From: a bacterium
GTDB lineage: Bacteria; Gemmatimonadota; Glassbacteria; GWA2-58-10
Direction of reading: 5' to 3'
DNA length: 16,283 nucleotides
Assembly (NCBI GenBank): GCA_021372515.1
Contig: JAJFUG010000152.1
Coordinates: 1-16,283 of the forward strand
The notes below the pieces were generated by a model. That model was not told the DNA's origin and searched no databases. It was given only the letters and a program-made list of their open reading frames with translations. Positions 6,402 to 16,283 of this stretch are shown here, one piece after another (the first letter of the stretch is position 1; each line of letters opens with the position of its first letter). A program made the position numbers and the translations under genes.

Positions 6402-6713
6402 ATGGACAGCTCGGCCGAGATCGAGCACTGGCGTGAGAAGATCGATGCGGTGGATGCACAGTTGCTCGAACTGGTGAACCGCCGGGTGGGATTCGCTCTT
6501 GAAATCGGACGTCTCAAGCGTGCGGTCGGGTTGCCGGTCTACAACCGGGAGCGCGAGGAGCAGATTCAGCGGAACGTGAGCCGCAACAACCAGGGTCCGC
6601 TGAGTGATGATGCGATAATGAGACTTTTCACCAGAATAATAGAGGAAACCCGCAGACTGGAGCAGGAAGTCTGCAGCGAGGGGACAGGCGATGGTCATAA
6701 GCATGCGCAATGA
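6402..6713 (+). CDS. Chorismate mutase, AroQ class
   Basis: A 103-residue all-helical enzyme that converts chorismate to prephenate, the first committed step to Phe and Tyr. The active-site residues of the E. coli AroQ domain align at the same numbers: Arg11 (HWREKID), Arg28 (LVNRR), Lys39 (GRLK), and Arg51 and Glu52 (NREREE). The helix IIEETRRLEQ near 85-94 carries Glu where E. coli has Gln88, a common variant. The domain is free-standing, with no prephenate dehydratase or dehydrogenase attached. AGGAGA lies 5-6 bases before the ATG. Its last 23 bp overlap the DAHP synthase gene, so the two are probably translationally coupled and may form a complex, as in CM/DAHPS fusions elsewhere. Expression is likely set by the attenuator just upstream. 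Confidence 0.93.
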   Translation: MDSSAEIEHWREKIDAVDAQLLELVNRRVGFALEIGRLKRAVGLPVYNREREEQIQRNVSRNNQGPLSDDAIMRLFTRIIEETRRLEQEVCSEGTGDGHKHAQ

Positions 6714-7716
6714 TGCCTCGGAAGATCAAATCCAGGCCATCATCACCAGACTCCACGATCTGAAGTTCGACACACACCGCTCCACCGGTTCCAACCGCAC
6801 GATCATCGGCGTGATCGGCGAGACCAACCTGCTCGACCCGCGGGATTTCGAAATCCTGGACGGGGTGGCCGAGGTGATACGCATCTCGGCGCCCTACAAG
6901 TTCGCCAGCCGTCAGTTCAAGCCCGACAACACGGTGATCACCCTGCCCGGCGGCGCGACCATCGGCGGCCGCGAGGTGCTGGTCATGGCCGGCCCCTGCT
7001 CGGTGGAAAGCCTGGCCCAGATGGACGAGGTTGCCGCCCGCGTGGCCGAGAGCGGCGCCCGGGTGCTCCGCGGCGGAGCTTTCAAGCCGCGCACCTCGCC
7101 CTACAGTTTCCAGGGCATGGGCGAGGAGGGCCTCAAGATACTGCGCCAGGTGGGGGACAAGTACAAGTTGGATGTGGTCAGCGAGGTGATGGACCGCAGC
7201 CAGGTGGAGCTGATGCTCGATTATGTCGATATCCTTCAGGTGGGCGCGCGCAACATGCAGAATTTCACCCTGCTGCGCGAGCTCAGCCATGTGCGCAAGC
7301 CGGTCCTGCTGAAGCGGGGGCTGGCCGCCACAGTGGAGGACCTTTTGATGAGCGCCGAGTATGTGATTTCGGGCGGCAACAAGGAGGTCATCCTCTGCGA
7401 GCGGGGCATCCGCACTTTCGAGACCTACACCCGCAACACGATGGACATCGCGGCCATCCCGGTGGTGCACAAGCTGAGCCACCTGCCCATCGTGGCCGAC
7501 CCGAGCCACGGCACGGGCATCCGGGACAAGGTGCTGCCGATGGGCCGGGCGGCCATCGCGGCCGGGGCGGATGGCTTGATCGTCGAGGTGCACCCCGACC
7601 CGAACAAGGCGCTTTCGGACGGCGCCCAGAGCCTTTATCCCGAGCAGTTCGACCGTCTGATGCGCGAGTTGGAGATTATCGCCCGGGCCATCGGGCGCTC
7701 GATTTCGGCCGACTGA
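6691..7716 (+). CDS. aroF: 3-deoxy-7-phosphoheptulonate (DAHP) synthase 1, type I-beta with regulatory domain
   Basis: A 341-residue enzyme that condenses phosphoenolpyruvate with erythrose 4-phosphate, the entry step of the shikimate pathway. Residues 1-70 form the ferredoxin-like regulatory domain of the Thermotoga type; HRSTGSNRT keeps the His and Ser that bind the tyrosine inhibitor there. The TIM barrel follows: GPCSVES (from 101), [48 protein letters not shown] and VEVHPDPNKALSDG. These supply the metal, PEP and phosphate ligands. The start at 6691 has GAGGGG 7-8 bases before it and overlaps the chorismate mutase gene; ATG 6703 is an alternative. The class is certain; the symbol is used loosely, since aroF/aroG/aroA naming differs between species. 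Confidence 0.95.
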   Translation: MVISMRNDASEDQIQAIITRLHDLKFDTHRSTGSNRTIIGVIGETNLLDPRDFEILDGVAEVIRISAPYKFASRQFKPDNTVITLPGGATIGGREVLVMAGPCSVESLAQMDEVAARVAESGARVLRGGAFKPRTSPYSFQGMGEEGLKILRQVGDKYKLDVVSEVMDRSQVELMLDYVDILQVGARNMQNFTLLRELSHVRKPVLLKRGLAATVEDLLMSAEYVISGGNKEVILCERGIRTFETYTRNTMDIAAIPVVHKLSHLPIVADPSHGTGIRDKVLPMGRAAIAAGADGLIVEVHPDPNKALSDGAQSLYPEQFDRLMRELEIIARAIGRSISAD

Positions 7717-7754
7717 AAAATCGACCGCTGAACCCTTTCCCGGAACGCGGGGCC

Positions 7755-7805
7755 ATGTTTGAGCTGGCGATCCTTATCAAGTGGTATTCGACTACGAGCT
7801 TGTGA
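7755..7805 (+). CDS. Possible second leader peptide before leuA (speculative)
   Basis: A 16-codon ORF in the 221-bp gap between DAHP synthase 1 and leuA, rich in branched and aromatic codons (FELAILIKWY, then a final Leu). GGGG lies 2-5 bases before the ATG, which is too close for a good SD. Downstream, GTGCG-CGG-CGCAC (7844-7856) followed by TCTTTCTGTT could be a weak terminator. GCCGCG (7831-7836) with CGCGGC (7847-7852) is an overlapping alternative pairing. The layout hints at attenuation of leuA, but each element is weak. Confidence 0.25.
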   Translation: MFELAILIKWYSTTSL

Positions 7806-7937
7806 CGCTCCAGTCCGTTTCCCGGCATAGGCCGCGGTCTGTTGTGCGCGGCGCACTCTTTCTGTTCCGTGATTCGACTGAAGTCAGAAACCAGCCGGCG
7901 GCCGCGCGAGGCCCCGGTGCAGAATACGAGGTAAACC

Positions 7938-9521
7938 ATGTCTGGTAAGGAAAGCAGGAAGGTACTGGTTTTCGATACGACTCTGCGTGATGGTGAGCAG
8001 TCGCCCGGTTGCAGCATGAACCTGCCCGAAAAACTGAGCCTGGCCCGTCAGCTCGAGAAGCTGAACGTGGACGTGATCGAGGCCGGGTTCCCAATCGCCA
8101 GCGAGGGCGATTTCGAGTCCGTGCTGCAGGTGGCCAAGGAGGTGCGCAAGCCCATCATCGCCGGGCTGGCCCGCGCGGTCAAGCTGGACATCGACCGTGC
8201 CTGGGAGGCCCTTCAGCACGCCGCCCGTCCGCGTATCCACACGTTCCTGGCCACGAGCGACATTCACCTGAAGTTCAAGCTCAAGAAAACCAGGGAAGAA
8301 GTTGTGGAGATGGCGGTTAAGGCGGTCGAGCTGGCGAAGGGCTACTGCGACGACGTGGAATTTTCGTGCGAGGATGCCGGTCGCACGGATGACGACTACC
8401 TGGCCCTGGTGGTCAAGGCCGTGATCGCGGCCGGGGCCACCACAATCAACATCCCCGACACCGTGGGCTACCAGGTGCCCAGCGAGTTCGGCCGCAAGAT
8501 CGCCCTGCTGGTCAAGAACGTGCCCGAGTTCGCCACGGGCAAAGCGATCCTGAGCGTGCACTGCCACAACGACCTCGGCCTGTCGGTGGCCAATTCCCTG
8601 GCCGCCTGCCAGAACGGGGCCCGTCAGGTGGAGTGCACGATCAACGGCATCGGCGAGCGCGCGGGCAACGCCTCGCTGGAGGAGTTTGTCATGGCCGCCC
8701 GCACCCGTCACGACATCCTGGATTTCCACACCGATATCGTGACCACGGAGCTGTTCCCGACCAGCCGGATGCTTTCCAACATCACCGGCGTGTTCGTGCA
8801 GCCCAACAAGGCCATCGTGGGCAAGAACGCTTTTGCGCACGAGGCGGGGATACATCAGGACGGGGTGCTGAAAGAGGCCCTGACCTACGAGATCATGACC
8901 CCGCAGTCGGTGGGCATCCAGAAAGGCAACATCGTGATGGGCAAGCATTCCGGCCGTCACGCCCTGGAGCACCGCCTGAAGGAGCTGGGGTTCGACCTGA
9001 CCAAGGATGATGTGGAGAAGGCCTACAAGCTGTTCTGCAAGCTGGCCGACCAGAAGAAGAGCATTACGGACGACGACCTGATGGCAATCGCGCAGGACGG
9101 GGTGCAGCACATCCCCGAGACCTGGAAGCTGGAATACCTCCAGACCGTGGGCGGCCAGCCGGCCCTTAGCACGGCGACGATCATGCTGTCCAAGCGCGAG
9201 GGCGGCGACAAGGTGAAGGATGCCGCCACCGGGGACGGTCCGGTGAGCGCCCTGTGCAACTGCATCGACCGGATCGTGGACCTCAAGGGCTCGCTGGTGG
9301 ACTACCAGCTCCGCTCGGTGGGCGAGGGCCGCGAGGCGGTGGGCGAGGTGTTCCTGCGGGTGCTGTTCGACGGTGTGGAGTACATGGGCAAGGCGGCCAG
9401 CACGGATGTGATGGACGCCACGGCCCGGGCCTATCTCAACGCGGCCAACAAGGCGATCTACGGCCGTCAGCACGGACGGACCGGACAGGCGGCCGGCGCT
9501 CCCCGTCAGGCTGCGGTCTGA
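7938..9521 (+). CDS. leuA: 2-isopropylmalate synthase
   Basis: A 527-residue enzyme that condenses acetyl-CoA with 2-oxoisovalerate, the first committed step to leucine. The TIM barrel starts with the signature [13 protein letters not shown] (about 11-23). The metal-binding motif HCHNDLG lies at 208-214, followed by [17 protein letters not shown] and [12 protein letters not shown]. Residues from about 390 form the LeuA dimerisation domain ([34 protein letters not shown]), where leucine feedback binds in the family. The length fits the bacterial LeuA of about 510-530 residues rather than homocitrate or citramalate synthase variants. The start is supported by GAGG 6-7 bases upstream. It leads the leuACDB order and probably shares transcripts with the aromatic genes before it. 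Confidence 0.96.
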   Translation: MSGKESRKVLVFDTTLRDGEQSPGCSMNLPEKLSLARQLEKLNVDVIEAGFPIASEGDFESVLQVAKEVRKPIIAGLARAVKLDIDRAWEALQHAARPRIHTFLATSDIHLKFKLKKTREEVVEMAVKAVELAKGYCDDVEFSCEDAGRTDDDYLALVVKAVIAAGATTINIPDTVGYQVPSEFGRKIALLVKNVPEFATGKAILSVHCHNDLGLSVANSLAACQNGARQVECTINGIGERAGNASLEEFVMAARTRHDILDFHTDIVTTELFPTSRMLSNITGVFVQPNKAIVGKNAFAHEAGIHQDGVLKEALTYEIMTPQSVGIQKGNIVMGKHSGRHALEHRLKELGFDLTKDDVEKAYKLFCKLADQKKSITDDDLMAIAQDGVQHIPETWKLEYLQTVGGQPALSTATIMLSKREGGDKVKDAATGDGPVSALCNCIDRIVDLKGSLVDYQLRSVGEGREAVGEVFLRVLFDGVEYMGKAASTDVMDATARAYLNAANKAIYGRQHGRTGQAAGAPRQAAV

Positions 9522-9575
9522 GCGGGCGCCGATAAAGGGATTCGGAAATGTCAGACAAGGATAAGGAGTGAATGC

Positions 9576-10973
<1,398 letters not shown>

Positions 10974-11009
10974 CGCCCTTGAGGCATAACTTTAGATAAG
11001 AGACATAAC

Positions 11010-11636
11010 ATGGAACCTTTCAAGAAGCTTACGGCGGTTGCGGCCCTGCTCGACCGGATGAATGTCGACACGGACGCCATCGTGCCCAAGCAGTTCCTGA
11101 AGAAGATCGAGCGCACCGGTTTCGGCAGGCACCTGTTCCACGAGTGGCGCTATCTGGATGACGCCGGGACGAAAGACAACCCGGAGTTCCCGCTCAATCA
11201 GCCGCGCTACAAGGGGGCGCAGATCCTGCTGGCCCTGGACAATTTCGGCTGCGGCTCCAGCCGTGAGCACGCACCCTGGGCGCTCAAGGAGTACGGTTTC
11301 CGGGCCATCATCGCGCCCAGCTTCGCCGACATTTTCTTCAACAACTGCTTCCAGAACGGCATTCTGCCCGTGGTCCTCAAGCGGGACGAGGTGGATGCCC
11401 TGTTCGGCGAGGTGGGGGCCAAAGAGGGCGCCACGCTCAGCGTGGACCTGGAGAGCCAGACAGTCACCGCTCCGAGCGGCAAGGTGTTCCGCTTCGAGGT
11501 CTCGCCGTTCTACCGTGAGCGTCTGCTCAAGGGGCTGGACGACATCGGCTGGACGCAGCAGTTCTCGGACAAGATCGGCGCGTTCGAGCGCGACTACCGG
11601 GCGGCCAAGCCCTGGATGTTCATCGGCCAGGCCTGA
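11010..11636 (+). CDS. leuD: 3-isopropylmalate dehydratase small subunit
   Basis: A 208-residue swivel-domain partner of LeuC. The substrate-recognition loop [15 protein letters not shown] begins at residue 78, and [24 protein letters not shown] follows, both typical. The N terminus [30 protein letters not shown] is the usual bacterial form, with the D-T-D-x-I-x-P-K-Q-F-L signature. The length matches the roughly 200-residue bacterial type. The SD is weak (AAGAGA about 9 bases upstream), so translation may depend partly on ribosomes finishing leuC 36 bp before. A 159-bp spacer with a strong hairpin separates it from leuB. Confidence 0.97.
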   Translation: MEPFKKLTAVAALLDRMNVDTDAIVPKQFLKKIERTGFGRHLFHEWRYLDDAGTKDNPEFPLNQPRYKGAQILLALDNFGCGSSREHAPWALKEYGFRAIIAPSFADIFFNNCFQNGILPVVLKRDEVDALFGEVGAKEGATLSVDLESQTVTAPSGKVFRFEVSPFYRERLLKGLDDIGWTQQFSDKIGAFERDYRAAKPWMFIGQA

Positions 11637-11695
11637 GCGGGCCCCCGATGCACCGGTTGAATTGTCATTCCTCTTAAGAATCACCCCCACGCACC

Positions 11696-11722
11696 CGGAC
11701 CGGCCTGTAACGGGCCGGTCCG
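11696..11722 (+). promoter_or_regulatory. Strong hairpin between leuD and leuB
   Basis: CGGACCGGCCT pairs with GGGCCGGTCCG (11 bp, one G.U) around GTAAC. No T tract follows directly (GCGGACGGGG, then TTTT 9 bases later). It is more likely an RNA stability or processing element than an efficient terminator. Confidence 0.45.
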
Positions 11723-11795
11723 CGGACGGGGTTTTACGGCAGGGCCTTGATTCGCATCATCAACTCCACAACGTTTCTGACCACAGGAGACCTGG

Positions 11796-12866
11796 ATGGC
11801 GAAACAGTATAAGATCGCGGTGATCGGCGGCGACGGCACCGGTCCGGAAGTAGTCGCCGAGGCGCGCAAAGTCCTCGACGCGGCGGCGGGCAAGCACGGT
11901 TTCAAGCTGGATTACACCGAGATTCCCTGGGGCGGCGAGTTCTACAAAAAAACCGGGGTGGTGCTGCCCGAGGACGGCTGCGACACGCTGCGCAAGTTCG
12001 ACTCGATCCTGCTGGGCGCCATCGGGCACCCGGATGTCAAGCCCGGCATCCTGGAGAAAGGCCTCCTGCTGGCCATGCGTTTCGGCCTCGACCACTACAT
12101 CAACCTGCGGCCGGTCAAGCTTTATCCGGGAGTTGAGACCCCGGTCAAGGGCAAGGGCCCCGAGGACATCGATTTCGTGGTCGTGCGCGAGAACACCGAG
12201 GGTCTCTATGTCGGGGCGGGCGGCAACCTGAAGAAGGGCACGCCGGACGAGGTGGCGATCCAGACCTCGATCAACACCCGCAAGGGCGTGGAACGCTGCG
12301 TGCGCTACGCTTTCGACTACTGCCGCAAGCGCAACAAGAAGAAGACCCTTACCCTCTGTGCCAAGACCAACGTCCTCACCTACGCCTCCGACCTCTGGGA
12401 GCGCACGTTCCACGAGGTGGGGGCCAAGGATTACCCGGACATCAAGCGCGAGTACGCCCATGTGGACGCCACCACGATGTGGATGGTGAAGAACCCGGAA
12501 TGGTTCGACGTGATCGTGGTCGACAACCTTTTCGGCGACATTATCACCGACCTGGGCGCCATGGTCCAGGGCGGAATGGGCATCGCCGCGGGCGGCAACA
12601 TCAACCCCGGTGGCGTCTCGATGTTCGAGCCGATCGGCGGCAGCGCTCCCAAGTACACGGGCAAGGGTGTTATTAACCCGCTCGCTTCGATCTGCTCGGG
12701 CGCGATGATGATGGACTCCCTGGGCGAGGCGAAAGTGGCCCAGGATATCGAGAGCGCCGTGATGTGGGCCTGCGCCAACAAGATGAAGAGCATGGCCGCC
12801 GGCAAGATGGGCTACACGACGAGCCAGGTGGGCGATCTGATCGCCGAGCGCGTCCTGGCCCAGTAA
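11796..12866 (+). CDS. leuB: 3-isopropylmalate dehydrogenase (unusual cofactor-loop residues)
   Basis: A 356-residue beta-decarboxylating dehydrogenase that oxidises 3-isopropylmalate to 2-oxoisocaproate. Family blocks are visible: [11 protein letters not shown] at the N terminus, the substrate-loop region with Leu and Arg residues ([23 protein letters not shown]), [25 protein letters not shown], and the metal-binding segment [18 protein letters not shown]. The cofactor loop reads [11 protein letters not shown], with Lys286 and Tyr287. Classic NAD-dependent LeuB has HGSAPDIAGKG here, while NADP-dependent isocitrate dehydrogenase has APKY. Context, directly after leuACD, argues strongly for LeuB; cofactor use may differ. 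AGGAGA lies 6-7 bases before the ATG. A strong terminator follows the stop by 7 bp. Confidence 0.9.
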   Translation: MAKQYKIAVIGGDGTGPEVVAEARKVLDAAAGKHGFKLDYTEIPWGGEFYKKTGVVLPEDGCDTLRKFDSILLGAIGHPDVKPGILEKGLLLAMRFGLDHYINLRPVKLYPGVETPVKGKGPEDIDFVVVRENTEGLYVGAGGNLKKGTPDEVAIQTSINTRKGVERCVRYAFDYCRKRNKKKTLTLCAKTNVLTYASDLWERTFHEVGAKDYPDIKREYAHVDATTMWMVKNPEWFDVIVVDNLFGDIITDLGAMVQGGMGIAAGGNINPGGVSMFEPIGGSAPKYTGKGVINPLASICSGAMMMDSLGEAKVAQDIESAVMWACANKMKSMAAGKMGYTTSQVGDLIAERVLAQ

Positions 12867-12873
12867 CCGACCC

Positions 12874-12900
12874 AGGCCCCGCCCGCGGGTGGGGCCTTTT
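12874..12900 (+). terminator. Intrinsic terminator after leuB
   Basis: AGGCCCCGCCC pairs with GGGTGGGGCCT (11 bp, one G.U) and runs into TTTT. Only 18 bases separate it from the next ATG, so DAHP synthase 2 must rely on readthrough or on a promoter inside leuB. Confidence 0.88.
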
Positions 12901-12918
12901 CAGGACAGGTGTGACGCT

Positions 12919-13938
12919 ATGATTATCGTAATGAAGAAGGACGCCACCAGTAAGCAGACCGATCACGTCTTCGACCGTATCCGCGAGTTGGGCTACAAGG
13001 TCCACCCGATCTACGGGACAGAGCGCACGGTGATCGGCGCGATCGGCGACGAGCGGGGCAAGTTCAGGCTGAAGTCCCTCGAATCCGTGCCCGGAGTGGA
13101 ATCGGTCATTCCCATCCTCAAGCCCTACAAGCTGGTCAGCAGTGAGCTGAAAAGCGAGAAGAGCATCGTGAAGGTGGGCAAGGACGTGGAGTTCGGCGGC
13201 AAGCAGTTCGTGCTGATCGCCGGCCCCTGCTCCGTGGAAAGCCGCGAACAGATAGTCCAGACCGCAAAGAGGGTGAAGGCCGCCGGGGCGCGTATGCTCC
13301 GCGGCGGTGCGTTCAAGCCGCGCACCTCGCCCTACGCGTTCCAGGGTCTGGAGGAGGAGGGCCTGGAGCTGCTGGCCGAGGCCCGCGAGAAGACCGGCCT
13401 TCCAATCGTGACCGAGGTGCTCTCTTCACAGGACCTGCCCCTGGTGGCGCGTTACACCGATGTCCTGCAGATCGGGGCGCGCAACATGCAGAATTTCTCC
13501 CTGCTCAAGCAGGTGGGCCTGATGGACAAGCCCGTGCTGCTCAAGCGCGGCATCTCGGCCACGATCAACGAGTTCCTGATGAGCGCCGAGTATATCCTTA
13601 GTCAGGGCAACCAGAACGTGATCCTGTGCGAGCGCGGTATCCGCACTTTCGAAACCGCCACGCGCAACACCCTGGACATGGCCGCGGTGCCGCTGATCCG
13701 TGGCCTGAGCCACCTGCCGATCATAGTCGACCCCTCGCACGGCACGGGAATACCCAAACTGGTGGCCCCGATGACCAAGGCCGCGGCGGCCTGCGGGGCG
13801 GACGGCGCTATCATCGAGGTGCACGCCGCGCCGGAGCAGGCTCTTTCGGACGGGGAACAGGCGCTCACCCCGGACCAGTTCGACGAGTTGGTCAAGGTGC
13901 TCAAGCCGATCCTGGACGCCGAGGGAAAAACACTCTGA
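12919..13938 (+). CDS. aroF: DAHP synthase 2, type I-beta with regulatory domain
   Basis: A 339-residue paralogue of the enzyme at 6691-7716, catalysing the same PEP plus erythrose 4-phosphate condensation. Residues 1-72 are the regulatory domain ([20 protein letters not shown]). The barrel carries GPCSVES from 102, [53 protein letters not shown] and [14 protein letters not shown], so it should be active. Next to the regulatory His it has Ile where the Thermotoga enzyme and paralogue 1 have Ser, suggesting different feedback specificity. The start at 12919 follows ACAGGTG, a moderate SD, and gives the family's normal N terminus MIIVMKKDA. It sits alone between two terminators, downstream of leuB. 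Confidence 0.95.
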   Translation: MIIVMKKDATSKQTDHVFDRIRELGYKVHPIYGTERTVIGAIGDERGKFRLKSLESVPGVESVIPILKPYKLVSSELKSEKSIVKVGKDVEFGGKQFVLIAGPCSVESREQIVQTAKRVKAAGARMLRGGAFKPRTSPYAFQGLEEEGLELLAEAREKTGLPIVTEVLSSQDLPLVARYTDVLQIGARNMQNFSLLKQVGLMDKPVLLKRGISATINEFLMSAEYILSQGNQNVILCERGIRTFETATRNTLDMAAVPLIRGLSHLPIIVDPSHGTGIPKLVAPMTKAAAACGADGAIIEVHAAPEQALSDGEQALTPDQFDELVKVLKPILDAEGKTL

Positions 13939-13963
13939 CGGCGTGTTACGCTCCTGCAAAATG

Positions 13964-13991
13964 AAAACCCGGCTTCGGCCGGGTTTTTTTT
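13964..13991 (+). terminator. Strong intrinsic terminator closing the biosynthetic cluster
   Basis: AAAACCCGGC and GCCGGGTTTT form a perfect 10-bp stem with a TTCG tetraloop, continuing into a run of eight T. It lies 25 bp after the DAHP synthase 2 stop and marks the end of the operon. Confidence 0.95.
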
Positions 13992-14094
13992 GACCGCAAG
14001 CCTTGCCTGGAGTGTTCTTCGAAAACAAATTGAATCAGTGTCGAGAATTACCCGCCACGATTCTTCGGAAGCACTCACTCGAACGAGCACCGGC

Positions 14095-16283
14095 ATGGCC
14101 TCACGGGGCGAACAGAAAGAACGCGGCCACGGTTTCGGCACGGCGCCGGTGTTCCTGGCCGCGATCAGCACGATCCTGGGCGCGATCCTGTTCCTGCGGT
14201 TCGGCTACGGTGTGGCGCATGTCGGGGTGCTGGGAGTGCTGACCATCATCCTGATCGGCCACCTGATCACGATCCCTACCGGCATGGCGGTGGCCGAGAT
14301 CGCCACCAACCTGAAAGTGGAGGGTGGGGGAGAGTATTACATCATCAGCCGCTCGTTCGGCCCCACGGTGGGCGGGGCGATAGGCATCTCGCTGTTCCTG
14401 TCGCAGGCCATTTCGGTCGCATTCTACATGATCGCTTTTTCAGAGGCTTTCCGTCCGCTCTTCCCCTGGTTCGAGCATCTGACCGGCCACACGCCCGACC
14501 CTCGAATGGTGGGCATTCCGGCCACCTTGATCCTGATCGGGGTGATACTCTACAAGGGGGCGGACCTGGGTGTGAGCATGCTCTGGGTGGTGGTGAGCAT
14601 TCTGGCGCTCTCGCTGGTGATGTTTTTCCTCGGCCACCCGGTAACACACAACTCCGATCTGGGGCTTCTTTCCACGGTCAAGCGGCCGGACAATTTTTTC
14701 ACCGTGTTCGCCATCATTTTCCCGGCGTTCACCGGCATGACCGCGGGGGTGGGGCTTTCCGGCGATCTGAAGAATCCCAGGCGCTCCATCCCGATGGGAA
14801 CGCTGTTTGCCACCATTTGTGGCATGGTTGTTTACGTGATGGTGGTGATAAAGCTGGGCCTTAGCGCCACTCCGGATGAGCTGGCGGGCGACCAGTTCAT
14901 CATGTCGAAGATAGCTGTCTGGGGCCCGATTATCCCAATCGGCCTGGGCGCGGCCACGATTTCCTCGGCCATCGGCTCGATCCTGGTCGCTCCGCGCACC
15001 CTTCAGGCCCTGGCTGGAGATGGCGTATTTCCCTGGAAACGCATCAACGCTTACCTGACCAGGGGCAGAGGCAAGGCCAACGAACCGATTAACGCCACGC
15101 TTCTGACCTCGCTTATCGCTCTTGTTTTCGTCTCCATGGGCAATGTCGATTTCGTGGCCCAGATCATCAGTATGTTTTTCATGGTCACCTACGGCTCGCT
15201 CTGCTCGATCAGCTTCCTGGAGCATTTCTCCGGCGATCCCTCCTACCGGCCGACTTTCCGCTCCAAGTGGTACCTTTCGCTGCTGGGGGCGATCCTGAGT
15301 TTTGTGATGATGTACCAGATGCAGCCGTTGTACGCGATCCTGGCGATCCTGTCGATGGCCGGTATCTACTGGGGCCTCAAGCGCAGCAACCAGGGCGAGC
15401 GCGACCTGTCCGAGGTGGTGCAGGGGGTGCTGTTCCAGCTCACGCGCAAGCTCCAGGTGCTGATCCAGCGCCAGGGCGCCAGCCAGAGCATGGCCAACTG
15501 GCGGCCCTCTTTCATCGCCCTGTCCTCGCACTCGCTCACCCGTCTGGCCCCGTTCGATGTCCTGCGCTGGATATCGCACCACTATGGGTTCGGCTCGTTC
15601 ATCCATTTCATCCGCGGGCCGCTGAACAGCGAGACCCACGCCGATGCCCAGGCCACCCTGGAACGCCTGGTCCGTCAGGCGCGCTCCAGCGATGCGGCGA
15701 TCTACGTGGACACCATCGTGAGCCCCAGTTTCCGCACCGCTGTGGCGCAACTGGTCCAGATTCCGGGAGTGGCCGGCCTGGAGAACAACAGCATGCTGTT
15801 CGAGTTTCTGTACGAGGAAAAGGGCCAGCTCGAACACCTGCTCGAATCCTGTGATTTTGCAGCCATCGCGGGATTCAATGTCTGCGTGCTGCGGCATTCC
15901 AACCGTCATTTCGGCTACCGTCGGCTGATCCATATCTGGCTGACCCCGGGCGACTACCGCAACGCCAACCTGATGATCATCCTGGCCTACATCATCATCG
16001 GCCACCCGGACTGGAAAGGGGCGGAGATAGTGCTCTACGCGGCGTTCCACAAGAAAGAAATGGACCGCGAGGTGGCCCGCCTGAACGACCTTCTGGCCCG
16101 CGGCCGCCTGCCGATCTCGCCCAACAACGTGATCCCGGTGCCACTGGCCGAGGACCAGTCGTTCGATTCGCTGGTGAGCGTCAACTCGGCCGAGGCCGAC
16201 CTGGTGATAACCGGGTTCTCCATCGGCAAGATGAAACAGGACGAGGGAGAGTTTCTCAAAGGCTTCGAGAATATCCAGGACCT
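14095..16283 (+). CDS. Cation-chloride cotransporter-like APC permease (3' end missing)
   Basis: The frame is open to the window edge, giving 729 residues without a stop. The first part, to about residue 440, has roughly 12 hydrophobic segments (for example PVFLAAISTILGAILFLRFG; LGVLTIILIGHLITIPTGMA). Near 223-235, GDLKNPRRSIPMG followed by a hydrophobic helix, and later APRTLQALAGDGVFPW, are marks of the SLC12 / cation-chloride cotransporter branch of the APC superfamily. The C-terminal part (about 450 on) is a long soluble domain (NWRPSFIALSSHS; NLMIILAYIIIGHPDW; ADLVITGFSIGK), as in SLC12 proteins. It probably moves K+ or Na+ with chloride, or amino acids; the substrate is not readable. 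The start is uncertain: ATG 14095 and in-frame GTG 14038 both lack a good SD. No clear promoter lies after the terminator. Confidence 0.88.
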   Translation, partial: MASRGEQKERGHGFGTAPVFLAAISTILGAILFLRFGYGVAHVGVLGVLTIILIGHLITIPTGMAVAEIATNLKVEGGGEYYIISRSFGPTVGGAIGISLFLSQAISVAFYMIAFSEAFRPLFPWFEHLTGHTPDPRMVGIPATLILIGVILYKGADLGVSMLWVVVSILALSLVMFFLGHPVTHNSDLGLLSTVKRPDNFFTVFAIIFPAFTGMTAGVGLSGDLKNPRRSIPMGTLFATICGMVVYVMVVIKLGLSATPDELAGDQFIMSKIAVWGPIIPIGLGAATISSAIGSILVAPRTLQALAGDGVFPWKRINAYLTRGRGKANEPINATLLTSLIALVFVSMGNVDFVAQIISMFFMVTYGSLCSISFLEHFSGDPSYRPTFRSKWYLSLLGAILSFVMMYQMQPLYAILAILSMAGIYWGLKRSNQGERDLSEVVQGVLFQLTRKLQVLIQRQGASQSMANWRPSFIALSSHSLTRLAPFDVLRWISHHYGFGSFIHFIRGPLNSETHADAQATLERLVRQARSSDAAIYVDTIVSPSFRTAVAQLVQIPGVAGLENNSMLFEFLYEEKGQLEHLLESCDFAAIAGFNVCVLRHSNRHFGYRRLIHIWLTPGDYRNANLMIILAYIIIGHPDWKGAEIVLYAAFHKKEMDREVARLNDLLARGRLPISPNNVIPVPLAEDQSFDSLVSVNSAEADLVITGFSIGKMKQDEGEFLKGFENIQD

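Noticed and set aside
9548-9571. 7-codon ORF (MSDKDKE) between leuA and leuC whose stop touches the next ATG
   Set aside because: Too short and without control codons; its 3' end is simply the SD of leuC.

Overview
The window comes from a GC-rich bacterial chromosome. Most genes lie on the + strand, have clear Shine-Dalgarno (SD) sites and strongly prefer G or C at third codon positions. A lipoprotein with Ser after the lipobox Cys and a Sec-exported DUF1080 protein suggest a Gram-negative envelope. The short archaeal/Thermotoga-type AhcY and the two type I-beta DAHP synthases would fit an uncultivated environmental lineage, but I cannot name a phylum from this sequence. I see no rRNA, tRNA, CRISPR array, insertion sequence or phage gene.

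Region 1 (1-4130) holds mostly unrecognised or small genes: a short ORF at the left edge, an exported DUF1080 protein, a divergent 71-residue CxxC/CxxC protein with a near-consensus promoter, two small proteins (1482-1694 and 2394-2825), and a lipoprotein plus exported-protein pair (2953-4127). Between 1695 and 2393 there is about 700 bp without a credible gene. It holds a very strong rightward sigma70-type promoter, a repeated 10-mer and a well-formed leftward terminator, so one or more unannotated RNAs are plausible.

Region 2 (4208-6035) holds ahcY (S-adenosylhomocysteine hydrolase) and a bifunctional nuclease family protein. A perfect 14-bp hairpin separates them.

Region 3 (6103-13991) is the core: chorismate mutase and DAHP synthase 1 (overlapping by 23 bp), then leuA, leuC, leuD and leuB, then a terminator and DAHP synthase 2, closed by a UUCG-loop terminator. 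Ahead of it is what looks like a textbook ribosome-mediated transcription attenuator. A promoter at 6103-6131 leads to a short leader ORF (6216-6287) with seven consecutive Leu/Tyr/Phe codons (LYLYLLF). Next come a 1:2 hairpin, a mutually exclusive 2:3 antiterminator (GGTAGTGGG at 6272-6280 with CCCACTATC at 6324-6332) and an intrinsic terminator (6319-6352). The control codons correspond to the products of the genes downstream, so leucine and aromatic amino acid supply seem to be read by one leader peptide. This is the most interesting system in the window.

Region 4 (14095 to the end) is a cation-chloride-cotransporter-like APC-superfamily permease with a long C-terminal soluble domain, cut off by the window edge.
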